Of a DNA stretch of 64,000 nucleotides, positions 1-12,180 are shown in pieces. The translations under genes and the position numbers were made by a program. The stretch is from positions 128,546,470 through 128,610,469 of the forward strand of contig CM054114.1 of the NCBI GenBank assembly GCA_028673005.1, given 5' to 3'. The notes below the pieces were generated by a model. It ran no database searches. It saw nothing but the letters and a program-made list of their open reading frames with translations, and was not told the DNA's origin. This stretch comes from Tanypteryx hageni (Eukaryota > Arthropoda > Insecta > Odonata > Petaluridae). Within the stretch, counting starts at the first letter, position 1, and each line of letters starts with the position of its first letter.

Positions 1-1439
1 ATCGCATATCTAAAACATGTCCCTAACAAAAAATAGCCTTTGCTTTTAATATTATTTTAATAAAAAAATTCCAAGAAATAAAACGTCGATGGGAGACTAA
101 AAAAACAGAAGACAGCATAAAAACGAACAGCACAAATATTCGCATATATAGGGATAAAAGAACCACAAATACCTATCTATTAAAGCTGCCACTTGAATGA
201 ACTTGCTTCTAAAATGATGTTGATTAAAACGCTCTCGCGCAAATTGAGGTAAACAACTACACCAATCATCTCCAGTAATTTGGGATTTTCTCTAATTACG
301 GAATTGCAGAAGAGTTAAAACAATCCAATTTGTTCAACAAAACCGACGATTAGTATCATTCTCAAGGGAAAACTAAAATAACCGAACCTATATTACGTAC
401 GCGAAGGACTGTTTGAAATGTCGAACATCTTGGCATCAGTGAAAGTAGTTGCGGATAATAAAATTTCTGTCTTTCCAATAGGAAACTACTGAATACATTC
501 TTTGCAGTATTTCTTCGGAATTAAAAGCCCATATTTATAGTTTATAAACAGGGATGGGATATCCAAATACAAAACTAAAATTAGAGTTAAATTTAAAAAA
601 ATCGCAAATTAGATTGAGGCGTTTCGACTTCAAGGGACTTGGTAAACATAACTTTCACTGCTCAATTATCAAGATGAAATAACTGGCTTTTGCAATACAA
701 CCCAATTTAGGTATACTACAAATAGAAAGACAATTATCAAACAACAAATAATGTGAAATTACAACCAAAAGAAGATAGCAAGATACAAATAGAAAGACAA
801 TTATCAAACCACAAAAAAATATGAAATTTCAGCCAAATTACTGTATATAAAACTACAAAGTAAATAATATCAAATCACTATCTATGCATCCAACATAACC
901 TACCATAGTTACGATTGCGAGATACTCGCAAAGTATAAAAACCGACTAAAGCATTGTCTTGTTTCTCATTCGAAAGGAGGAGAATAGCCTACGATCAATA
1001 ACTCCGCTAATGACTATTAGAAATAAAAGCTTTCTGATAGATCCGAAAAAACGGAAATGAATAGGGGCTAACAAAAGCCCCATCTTTACGCCCACATCCT
1101 CCCCTCTCCGCCTACATCGCCCGCCTTCCCGTTCGCCAAAAATCACCTTCGGAAATGAAGCAGAGAATGAAAACCGTCAAAAAAATGCCCAACACATCCG
1201 CCAATGGACAAAGAAATTTCCAATGCCCGGTCGTGATAAGTGATCGGCTAGATAAAACTTGATTTCGACCGACAGCAAAAAAAAAAAACAATTCGAAAGA
1301 ACGAGCAGTGTCGCCAAAAGCTGCTACAAGGCCACACAGACTGTAGCAACCGAAACTCCATGCCTGCTCAAATCAGCGAAATGCGGCCGAAATTGCATAA
1401 AATCAAATGAACGCGGTTCGTCTTCTTTTGTCACAACTC
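1..1439. other. AT-rich DNA without a recognised gene
   Basis: No open frame here shows a protein family I recognise. The only structure seen is the short tandem duplication at 718-837. Confidence 0.5.
718..837. repeat. Two-copy tandem duplication, 67-bp period
   Basis: The motif acaaatagaaagacaattat occurs at 718 and again at 785, followed in both copies by related A-rich sequence ending in ccaaa. The copies differ by several substitutions, so the duplication is not recent. Confidence 0.75.
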
Positions 1440-1891
1440 AAGTAGAACGTCTCTAATCCGGAATTTGTGGGCCGGAAACATCCCTGGTTCGGAATGGCAC
1501 CGGAATTTTAAAGATCCTGGAAACACATCCTTGGACCGGAAATTTGGCGTGGATTACGTTTCGATTTTCCCGATCTCTGTGTTCCCACGGCTACAAAAAG
1601 GATTTTTTAAATGGTAAAGACGTTCGTAAAAAGTAAAAGGGTTTCTTCCCACATATGGTAAACTAAACCGTTTGTCTGAGAAACCTCATTGATAGACAAA
1701 TGTTTTATATTATTTTGCCTTACATTGATTTATTTACTCACATCCTTGTGTTAAAGACAAAATTATGGCTTAGGTAGCGTGTACAGTAATAGGACGGTCA
1801 TTATATAGGTACTAACTGTCAATGGCTCGGAAAATTCTATTGTCCGGAAAACCTCCGCCCCCGACCATTCCGGATTGGAGAGGTTTGACTG
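1440..1891. mobile_element. Non-autonomous pogo/Tigger-like element (MITE)
   Basis: The left end carries ctctaatccggaatt and the right end, on the opposite strand, ctccaatccggaatg, giving inverted termini of about 25 bp with a few mismatches. The right end reads ACTG followed by TA, the TA target site expected of Tc1/mariner/pogo elements. About 450 bp lie between the ends and no transposase is recognisable. The family assignment is inferred from the type of terminus. Confidence 0.6.
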
Positions 1892-3096
1892 TACTACAAA
1901 AATATGGTAATTTCACCCGTGGCAAAAACTGTTAATCGAAGTGTGGCACCAGCGCTACAAAACCTAACGAAGCTCCCAAATGTCACTCTATGAGAAATTT
2001 TCTTTTTATTGACTGAAAACGTGAGGTGAGATCTTTCCTGCACGCTGAAAATTGAATTTCTTTTGTTCCCCGAGGTCAATGACTGAATCAATAGTGAATT
2101 AGAAATAAAAATGCGCGATTTAAAAATAAATAATAGTTATTACGTTGAATTTGTTGTTTTAATTCACACTGCGGGGGATATCGTTATTATTAAACGACCT
2201 TGCCCTCGAGCGAAAGAAAAAGAGTAAAATAAATGAATTGCCAAAACCCTGCAGGCGCTAAATAAGATTCTCGACGTTCGCGGATTGCTCGTGGCTTGTT
2301 AAGCGGAGGGTGTTCATAATATAAGACGCTTCATGTCAAGGATCAAAAGTCACTAAATATATTTCCAGCTTATAAATCTCAAGTTTGTAATTTATAATAT
2401 TAAAAAAGTCAAATAACATTGATACGATAAAAAGAAATGTTCCAAAATTAATTTTAAAAAGAAAACAGTAAATTAAATGAAGTTACAAGAAGTCAAGTAT
2501 TCGAAATTATATACTGTACTAAATAAATACCTACGCTAAATATGATTAACTAAATACTTTCTGTACTTCCATTATAATTTTAATTCAACGCTAACAATTT
2601 TTTTCTACTTATCACAGATTGAACACATGGCAATGTGATATAATTAGTATACGCAAACTTCAGAAGCTTTACATAATTTCCGCTGCAATTGCATAACACC
2701 AACAACTATTGGTAGAAAACATTCGAGATTAAAACCATAGAAAATCCTATTAGCAAACATTTCAACGCATTTATCTCACCATAATATGTATTTCTAAGAA
2801 AATTATCGCGGGCGGAAAATTGGTGACTGCTTTCACCCAACATGACAAAACTGAGTTGTAAATATACTTAAAGATTGGCGAAATTGTTTCTTTAAAACCA
2901 AGGATAGCAATAACCGCGGGAAATTGAGAGAGTACAAATAATGAAAAACTATAAAAACTCGAACAAATAAATGATTAATACATTAATGTTATACAAAACA
3001 AAACTGCCTATTGCTGTGGTGGCAAATACGTGGTACGCCGAAGCTTGCATTTTCTACATAAAATATGAAGTTTCTTCGATGAGTTAAAATTATAAA
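1892..3096. other. AT-rich DNA without a recognised gene
   Basis: No coding, RNA or repeat feature is supported here. Confidence 0.45.
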
Positions 3097-3319
3097 TTTA
3101 ACTCCTTAACCGTAAGATTCAAAATCTAGAGACACACTGAGAAAGAAGGAAAAAAGGGAAAAACAGACATCAGGTCCCTGACGAGGAGTAATATCCCCTA
3201 AACCTGTTTGTATTTTTTGTTTCCATTTACTGATCTCTCACCTTCCTTTTTCTTGTTTTTCCCTTCTTCCATCTTTCTCACTGTCTCTAAATTTTTAATC
3301 ATACGGTTAAGGAGTTAAA
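3097..3319. mobile_element. Short MITE with about 65-bp inverted termini
   Basis: The left arm begins tttaactccttaaccgta and the right arm ends, read on the other strand, tttaactccttaaccgtatg. The match continues inwards through the agagacac/agagacag and gagaaagaagg/gagaaagatgg segments. The element is only about 223 bp and so is almost entirely arms plus a short centre. It has no coding capacity. A superfamily cannot be fixed from the termini. Confidence 0.7.
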
Positions 3320-3786
3320 TCTTTAATTTTAACATCATTTAACATTCACCGTAGTCTCAACCTTTTACTTATTTTTTCTTCGAGGAGTAAACTAGTGGCA
3401 CGCGAAAAAAATCCGATGATTCACATTACTTTCTCGGCACGCGTCACAAGAATCATTTGCCATCCCTGGCCTAGCGTAACTATTACATTTTCCTCTTTTC
3501 TGCGAAGGACATCATCCCGTCAGAATAAAATATGAGTTGTGATAGGAAAACTGAGTTCTCTTAAACAATATTTAACCCCAAATCCCAAACTTATAAGGAA
3601 ATTGGATCATCCCGTAAATAATAAACAAGATAATACGTCTCAACTGCGGCTGAATTACAAATAGGACACTCCAAAGACCACCTGAGCATTGAAATCTTTA
3701 TAAAACGTGATCAACCCATAACCAACACACCACACAACCCTTCCCACACACTCCCCCGAAAAAAAACAATTCCCTACCCAAACAAA

Positions 3787-4330
3787 CTATACCTGCCGAA
3801 CACCTACAAGATCACTAATCCTCCCGTCTTCCGGAAACGTAAACAACGCGAGACTGAAAGATCGGGGGAATACTGGCACGCCGGCGCTCGGAGAAACAGA
3901 GAGAGAGCGCGTGTTTTGGTCTTCGGCGGAGACCAGAGGCTTTCCCAAGGGCGTGGGGCTGGGGATAGCCGCCGCTGCACTGCAGAAGGGTCCCGTGCGA
4001 GAGATGCGTAGACGAGCGAGAGAGTAAGAGAGAAAGAGGGGAGGGGAAGCGGGAGGAATGTGCGGAGTGTTTTGGTGAGCCAACTCCCTGTGCCGTCAGC
4101 TGTTCCGGAGAGAGGGGAGGGGAGAAGGGGGGGAGGTACGTCGAGAGAGAAAGGGGAAGGCGTAGGAGAGGAGGGGGAGAGGGCGAGGATTGGGGTGGGG
4201 ATAGAGTAAAAGAGGGGAAGGCGAGAGAGGAAAAGGAGGGGAGGTGTGGATTCGGAGTGGGGAGGGGGGCGTAAGGTAGAGAGAGAGGGGGGAGGGAGAC
4301 GAAGGGATGAATGACTTAGTTTTAAAGAGA
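3787..4330. other. CpG- and purine-rich island
   Basis: From about 4,020 to 4,310 the plus strand is nearly all G and A (GGGAGG and GAGAGA runs), preceded by CpG-rich sequence from 3,820. Long open frames on both strands here are explained by the biased composition, because their proteins are low-complexity Pro/Ser or Arg/Gly/Glu. It could be a promoter or enhancer island, but no transcript start is visible. Confidence 0.5.
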
Positions 4331-6559
4331 GCGGGCGGAGAGCGCCGAAGACGCGGATTGGTCACGTGGCCGCCGCGAGAGGTGCCTGCGACGGCGCCGA
4401 ACGAAAAAAAATTAGCCGACGCGGTAATAGTCGAAGAGTGTGCAAAAAAATCTCGAAGGAAATTTTCAACCATTGAGGCAAGAAACCAGACAGCCAATCG
4501 TTCTCTAGTTTGTTTAACAGTATTCCTGCCGGTTTTAAACAACTTTGTTTGCTTTTACTTGAATCTAATAGTACTAAGAAACATATTTCATAATACAATT
4601 TACTCTTAATATGACGCAATTTTGCTATAACCAGCTTCTATTGTATTAATCCATTGTTTTCTCAAAGCCCCGTACAAAATATTGAGACAGATGGAACATT
4701 AGTCATACAATATCCTATCGATCATGCAAAAAAGTGGCTTTGATTTCACCACAAACAAGGCGAATATTTTCATTTTAAGTCTAATATATGAATTCATTAC
4801 AGATTTCGCCATTAAATGTGACTCTATGGCTACAGAAAAAATTAACAATTCTAATAAAAATGCAATTGATTCAGACGTTATATCATCCAATTGCAACGAT
4901 AACCATCCATCTATTTTTCTTGCAGTGCAAAAAAGAACTAGTTAATTTTCAAACAAATTTGCAATGAAATCGTTCACCTGGAGTTAAGGAGTGAAACTCA
5001 AACATTACCCTCAAATTCTGAATGGGAAATTCAGACGAAGAGCGTTCAAAAAGGGACTTTTTCGTCAATAATTTAGAGTAGCTATCTACAAATTGCAGTA
5101 ACTAGGCAAATTCAAAGCAGGCATCAGCAAATTTCATAAAAGCAGATTCAATAAATCAAACACTTCTCTACACTCACATATAGCTAGTACATTTAATTGA
5201 GATAATGGACACAGATGATGGACACGGATGTCGAGCTCGAAATATTATATCTAGTAACAGTGATCAAAAATATTTTACTAGCCTTGAAATACTACTGTAA
5301 TGTATGAATGCCTATTATTTCAAAAGACTAAACTACACGTGTACTATGGAAATCGTCCCAAATTCAATCTAAAATTACTTCTATTCAGAGACGTGAGAAT
5401 TTCACTTGAAATTTTATGCAAGCTCAGAATGTGAAAACGTCAAACTAAACAATTATCCTAACGTATTATGGAATGGATGCTGAAGACAATTTTCGGAAAC
5501 ATATCAAATGTTGACTTATTAGCCGTTTATCAACATTGATACCAAGTAAACGTAACTAAAACAAAAGTAAAAAACCGGCAAGACAAATCAAGTAGGACGT
5601 TGCGCAAAATTCTCCGATTACTCAAAATTAAAGCCCTAGTAAAAATAATTTATCTTCCCTAAAGGGACGGGCGGATTAGTGTGTCAAAAAATACCTAAGA
5701 ACAACTTACATAAGAAAAGATGAGCCACAAAAATCTTATGCTGCCACTATAACTGATTTTTCACTATTGAATTCCACAGAAAACCCGTACATTCTCATTT
5801 ACCAGCCCCCAAGATTTCTCCGAGATAAGTAATCGGGCGGTGACCTATCGCAAAAACTGACTACATTCACTTCATTCAGAACCCTTTAAATCAAAAAACG
5901 AGTTGAACATCCTGAGAAGTTACTACCTTTATGTTGCAAGTCCCGAGCGACGCCAGACTATGAGGGTTGACCGACAAGGACAGCGCAAGTTATACACCGT
6001 AATATAACGGGTACGTACACACATTGCACAAAAACGTCATTGAACTCTACTTATCCACAGAGCAACGTCTTATTAAAAAAAGACGACTACGAAATTGCAA
6101 GGAAACAGATTCGCCTGTCCAAACTTATGTTTCCAATAAATCGATACAGCCCAAACTATCTTAAGACGAAATGTCGATAAGCTGAGAAAGATAACTTCTC
6201 GTTAACAATTAGATTTGATGTTTCGTATTTCGAATATTCTTGTCTTCTACTATTTATAGAGAATGGATTATTTCAATTAATCAAAGCTAAAGGTTAATCG
6301 CTCGATTTTTCCTTAACGAATTTTCGATATATTTAATATATTTTTCCATTAAGCACACATTATTTGTTAGTTTATCTATATGTCCATATTCAACAACTCG
6401 ATTTATTTAACGTTAAGCTCGAGAGTATCCACTGTAAATACTTAAAAAAATACTGTTTTATACGTTCACGTCATAGTCTGGTGGTATGAAGTTTCCACGT
6501 AAAAGCATGAATGTTTCGGTAAGAAAAAGAATTTTCATGAAAAGTTATCGCGAGCATTT
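4331..6559. other. AT-rich DNA without a recognised gene
   Basis: Short frames at 4,699-4,945 overlap on both strands and resemble no family I know. Nothing else is supported. Confidence 0.4.
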
Positions 6560-8300
6560 CGCCGACCAGGCCTTGTGATAGCAACACTTTTTGACACTCC
6601 TTTAAATGACTAACATACGACGAGCTGGAGGATAAAACTTGGCCGACAAGATGTCACGGCACTTTGGAACATCTCATTAATTCGCGGTTGATGACGAGCT
6701 CGAAAACACACGTGGTCGGTATGAGAGTTCAGCCCGACAGGAGAGGGAACAAATGTCGCGCGATATACGATCAAAAGAGCGACGTCGTGATGCGCTTGAG
6801 GTTCTCTCTGCGCCGCGCGAATATCCCTCTTTCCTCTGGAGGCATCATATCTTTAAATATCACCGCTGGGTGAGAAGGAAAAGATAGTGATTCACGGACC
6901 GGTCTTTGAACAAGAAATATGGTGGCCATAAGTCGCGACCAGAGCACTCCGGGGAAAAGCAAAATGTCTACATCAATTCTCCAAACCTGAAGGCGAATGT
7001 TTCCAAGCGGCGAGATTCTCGACCCACACGCCACGGAGGCAAGGAAACGCTTGCATTAAACCCACGTTTCGCCGACATTTTTTTAAGACGCTACCGAATG
7101 GCTATTTGGTAAGGACGGGTCGGAAACGCGCATGATAATTCCCAACAAACGAAGCCAGCCTTCTCGCCTCTCGAACCGACGCCGCGAGAACGAGCGTTTT
7201 TGCATTCAAGAGGCCAAATATCCAGCGAGACGACACCCACGCGTAATATTTAGCGATCTTCCGCGAAACGCGGACGTCTTTCGCCTGCAAACCTACCGGA
7301 GAAGTGGCGCGAGTGCTTTAAAATTTTAGCGCTACTTAATATAATCTCGTAAAACTTTTTTTTATGGCTATTGCCTTTTTAGGGAATAAACCGCGCTCGG
7401 CCGGTACCGCGTCGTTCGGAAAGTAATCCCGAGCGAGAAAACTCCTCGATTCTTTGCGACTTATGAATGCCAACTCGCATCTACACCAAAAGTCGTATTC
7501 CCCACCAGATTTCCCTGCGTCGAATATAAACAAATCGGCGAAGGGAAAACACTCGAGCAAGGCGGTTAGCAAATGCAAATGAAAGACCAACGGCGTGAGC
7601 GATGCTTCATAAATCGAACATTAATTACGCCCGACTCCGAGAAGTGAAACTCGCCCTCGCTTCGCAAAAACCTCCCCATCCAGACACGTCCCTTCCCCTC
7701 CCGTCGAGATTAAGATAAATCCTCCGCGTCCGAGGATGTTGCTACCACGAACTCGCTTTATTCATTCCCCTCGATCCGAGACGCCGCATCGGGATCTGAC
7801 GCGCCGGCATTTGTTACCTTTCTACCCATTACCGATGACTCCAATAAAGCTAGCACGAGCCAAACTAAAAACTAACGAGGTACGGCCAACTCACGTAGCT
7901 CCGAGATACCCGCAGGAGCCAATACTTTTCTTCGGGACAGATACAGCCATTATTTTCCGAACGCTATCTCGGATCATTGCGCATTCCGCCACGATCCCCA
8001 TTTCCTCGCAAGGGCAATAAAGGACGGAAAGGGGGAGGTCGGCCTCAAAATACGCCACGGCATAACCCCTTCCCGGGGCACTTCGGACCAACAAAGTGGC
8101 AGAGAGGGAGATTTTTTTAACGAGAGATATTTCCGCCGCTGATCCTATTCCACATCTCTTAAAACCTCCACCGCCGCCATTATTAAACGGATTAGGCTAC
8201 GGCGGAAGATGTAACGATGGTTGCCGTGGAGACGGATACCTACGGGTCAGGCGGAGAGAGAGAACAATGGGAGAGATGAGCTGCTGGGAGGAAACATGAA
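6560..8300. other. CpG-rich island, no gene identified
   Basis: CpG dinucleotides are clearly denser than in the flanks. Open frames of 60-95 codons occur on both strands with no shared domain, as expected in GC-richer DNA with fewer stops. The stretch near 8,160-8,240 holds the cluster caccgccgccattatt and the sequence gttgccgtggagac. The first resembles a YY1/Pho-type site and the second half of an RFX X-box, but neither is conclusive. Confidence 0.45.
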
Positions 8301-9340
8301 TCACTGACAGATTTATACGCTAGGGGTCGATCCACTGGGAAAGACGCCTTGTTAGCTCCAAAACGCGGCGTCTACGGCGAAAGAGCTACAATACAGGATA
8401 GAGACGACGATAACGTCGACAACTACTCCATCGGATATAATTGTTTATTTTATTTGCAGCACCAAGTCCAAAAGGAGAATATTTTTTGCAGGCAAAAAGT
8501 TTAATATTTATAGCGTAAGGCTACATTTTAAAATGAGAAAATACATCATAAATCTCTTTCGTTCCCTCCGTCCTTCTCTCTGGATTTGTTAGATAAATAC
8601 ATTACCGAGAAAATTTTATTTATGAAAAACGGCGTTTCCTTGAATGAAGCCGTTTTTCAACCATCCATTTTGTTTGCTATTTAATATATGAGAGTTGCAA
8701 AAATAAATTAAAACTTTCATTCTATGACATAACTTCAAGAGAGAGGCAATTACTAACTCGAACATTAATATATGCATAGCTATCACGCTGAAAATTAAAA
8801 AAAAACTGTAAATTACTTAAATTTACTGGAATGTTACTGTAGGTAATTAAAACAGCGTTACTCAGTTCACTGCAGCGTTCATTAAAACACATTTGACTCG
8901 AATCTTTCTGAATGTCAAAAATTCATTGACGAAACTTTCGTCTCCAAAACTATTTTCAAACAAACATTTCACGATTCAAACATGAATCTTCTACTTCATT
9001 CAACGTTTTGCATCTAACAGATGACATACAACGTCTATAGCTACAAAACAGCTCAACGAATCAGCTAAACGTTTCATTGAGGATATTACTGCTACATACA
9101 TGGTTATCTAAATCAGGCAGTGAGAATATTTTGATAAAAAACAAACGCGCCACCAGGGCTATAGAGGGCTAGGTTCAACAGATTATGCGAAAGGAATCGG
9201 AAAAAAAACTTTAAAATATAGCTAAAAACTAGAGACGTCGAACATGATAGCACCACAAACTTTCCAGATTTTGAAGATCGAAACACAAAACGAATATGAC
9301 CACAAACAGGGGATCATATTCGGGGAGCAAACCGCGCAAT
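8301..9340. other. AT-rich DNA without a recognised gene
   Basis: Nothing is supported in this stretch. Confidence 0.4.
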
Positions 9341-9720
9341 TAATTTCAAGAGAGAAACTCGTGAGAAAATGATGCTAGCGCGATGACGTCACCCCAAACG
9401 AACTCGAACCATCCGAGTTTTCGTCGAACTGGATGCTCGGGCTCCAATTTACTACGGCGGAAGCGGAACCCGGTGCATGACGGCGGCCGCAGGAATGCGT
9501 GAGAGGAAGGGAGAAACGAGCATGCACACGTCGAAATGAGCGCATACATCGCGCACCATTCCGAGCACCAGGAAACGGCACGTTCCATCGTGTTGCTAGC
9601 TACGCCGCTCCCCAGCTGCTCTGCTGAGGTGGTTTTTTTATAGTCTTGTGAAAGGGGGCGGACAATACGCCGAAGGGATTTTAAAGGAACGATGAGGAAC
9701 AACGGGAAATACTTTTCCGG
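9341..9720. other. Small CpG-rich island with a CRE palindrome
   Basis: GC- and CpG-rich sequence contains tgacgtca at 9384-9391 and a NotI-like gcggccgc core near 9,482-9,489. The overlapping minus-strand frames of 68 and 118 codons have no recognised domain. It could be regulatory, but no gene start can be attached to it. Confidence 0.4.
9384..9391. promoter_or_regulatory. CRE-type palindrome tgacgtca
   Basis: A perfect CREB/ATF consensus octamer inside a CpG island. An octamer arises by chance about once per 65 kb in random DNA, so the island context is the only support for function. Confidence 0.3.
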
Positions 9721-10409
9721 CCAAAATGCTACGTAGCATGCGCATTATTCGATTCGATAAACAGTCAAGCCGTGTTTTAAGGTTGGTCCATCTGAAGGAA
9801 TAATTTAATTGAACCTTACAGAAGTCGTTTAATCTTATCCACAAAATTAACAGAGGATTATTCAATACTTTGAATCGCAGATAGCAAAAGCATGTATGAA
9901 AAATACAGCTCAAACATGCATGCATGCAAATTTCAAATACGAAACACTAAAGATATACCAATATTAAAGCTTGCATCCCAAACCCAACACTTCGGAGAGC
10001 TTTGCAAGCATAAAAATTTAATTTTTCCGCGGCCTAAGCTCTGCACAAAACTTGAATCCATACTGAGACCCCAAATAGCAAAAACGAACATTACATTATA
10101 AATAAATGAAAAGGAGGAACACACTTAGCAAACGAATTCCACTTAAAATAAAAGGCGCAATATACAATGCACAAACTTTCTCATATACGTATATACGTTT
10201 GGTCCACTGTGTACGCTTGTAAAAGAAAAACGCATATAATTCAAAGTTAGTTTTAGCGTATATTTTAATGCCACTGATCAATTAATTAATATCGTTCATC
10301 TTTTCAGAATATCTTTTATGAATAATATTATCCACAAATATGAGATATCATTCGATTTAGTTTAACCGTAAGGCTGTAGTAAGGTTTTGAATGAATCGCG
10401 GTAGAGGCG

Positions 10410-10417
10410 TGACGTCA
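10410..10417. promoter_or_regulatory. Second CRE-type palindrome tgacgtca
   Basis: The same perfect octamer recurs 1,026 bp after the first, within the locally GC-richer segment gcggtagaggcgtgacgtca. No start codon or promoter core is tied to it. Confidence 0.25.
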
Positions 10418-10664
10418 TGGGACTTAGGTAGCTTAGCGTAAATTGTAGTCACTGGACGCCATATGGTGAGTTTTTTAAAATATGGCTTACGCATTAATCA
10501 AATTCTATGGAGCCATTTTTGAGTAAATCAAATTTTTCTAAAAATCGCCAAGAACAAACTACCCTTTATTTTTGTGCAATATCATTTTTATAAAAAAGGG
10601 CCTGCAAAAGATGATATATTGCATAAATACGAGATATCATTCGATTTAATGTACGCGTTTGGGC

Positions 10665-10812
10665 CCTAGGACGACGAACAGAAAGACAGCATGGCGAAAA
10701 CCACTTTTATCAACTCCGGGACACCTAAAACGTGTGTATTTCCATCAAAATCTCGAAGTCGAATTTTTTCACGATTACAATACTTTCTCGATATACTACG
10801 CATATGAGAAAG
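10665..10812 (-). repeat. Fragment of the ctttctcc-terminal repeat family (copy 3)
   Basis: Read on the minus strand it starts tactttctcatatgcgtagt and continues through a segment (tcgacttcgagatttt, then gaaatacacacgtttt) matching the better preserved copy at 18071-18650. Only the first 150 bp can be aligned by eye. The rest is lost or diverged. Confidence 0.6.
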
Positions 10813-10960
10813 TAAAAAGTTGAATTATTTTACTATGTGTTTCTCTCCCTTTCATTTATTATTGAATTCCAAAGTATATATAGTCGATATTATAAATAGT
10901 TGCGACTAATAAAAACTATTATAAACTATTATAATAACACAAAGTTAACAAGCTAGAATC

Positions 10961-11230
10961 TGAAATTTCAACAATAAAAAAACTCCAACAAAATTGTGTT
11001 GAAGCTACATTTATGTATACTGATTTTTAATAAACTATCCTAGCTGATTAAGGTCCAGACATGAAATTTCAACAATAAAAATACTCCTACAAAAATATGA
11101 TGACCCTATACTTTATTGTACTGGTTATCAACAAACTATCCTAGTTGATGGGACCAAAATATACCGCAACACAGGGCATGGCAAATGAGTATGAAATTTT
11201 TCAACAAAAATAATACATTGGTATCTCATA
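10961..11230. repeat. Degenerate tandem repeat, period about 100-130 bp
   Basis: The motif tgaaatttcaacaataaaaa occurs at 10961 and again at 11062, and a diverged third copy (atgaaatttttcaacaaaaa) starts near 11191. The first two units also share aaactatcctag followed by ttgat or tgatt. Confidence 0.65.
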
Positions 11231-12180
11231 GGGGGAAAATTCCGTTACAGCACCGTTTTCTCATGAAGTTCATAAGTTTCAAAGAGTTCGACTTCCAAAG
11301 AATTTATAAAAATATATAGAATGGCGCAAGACGGAATCGGCAGCAAAAAAACATTTTATCTCAAAGCTTGGATCCCCGGAGGCCTTAAAAATTCCATTCT
11401 AAACACAAGATCGACGGCTAGTAAATTACGAAAGTTGTAGAATTCTCTACTATTCGTGATGGAGACCGTCATTTTTATATCAGATGTAACGAACTTTTAG
11501 ATGAAACGCCAAGCTAACGGAAGCCACGAATTTAAATATCTGCGAGCGTTTGTGCTATAATATGATGTTCAAATTTCACATTACGAATCCGTATTTAATT
11601 AAAAATTCAACTTTAGTGATAGTTAACCTTATTTTTTAAATAGAAAACGTTATGAGGATAATACTATTTACACATGGAAACGACAGATAAAAGTCAAACA
11701 AATCAATATAATACAAACTAATTAAATTTTTTTATCGACAGACGTTAAACAAAACTATATGGATAACTCCTCAATATGGACATTTTTTTCGCATGATCAA
11801 CGCAGTTTCGCAAGTTTAACCTCTATTGTTTTCGAGTAGTGCGCTCATGCTAAATGCAATTCTTCAATACTGATGCCTTACAATTCAGTATCGGTACGTG
11901 TACTTTTTCAGGCTGCTTTCATAATATCTTGTGATGCATTATTTAATTATATTTTCAAATAATTCACCTAATGACAACAAATAAATAATAATCACACGCC
12001 CTCATCCATATAAAACACCTAGAAAAATAAGAAATGGCTTATATTAAATTCATAATTAAATAAATAATGAAAGTCACATTAAACGCTAAATATCTTTGCT
12101 TCAATGTGTTTAGTTTCATCAAAGACTAAAATAAATCAAGAGTTTCGAGCCGGGAGAAAATTAGCCCATCCTAAATAACC
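11231..12180. other. AT-rich DNA without a recognised gene
   Basis: Nothing is supported in this stretch. Confidence 0.4.

Noticed and set aside
3787..4609. Overlapping frames of 98-148 codons on both strands
   Set aside because: They lie in a G/A-rich island; the predicted proteins are low-complexity and frames exist on both strands at once.
8228..8241. RFX X-box gttgccgtggagac as a ciliary promoter
   Set aside because: Only one half-site fits and no ciliary gene starts nearby.
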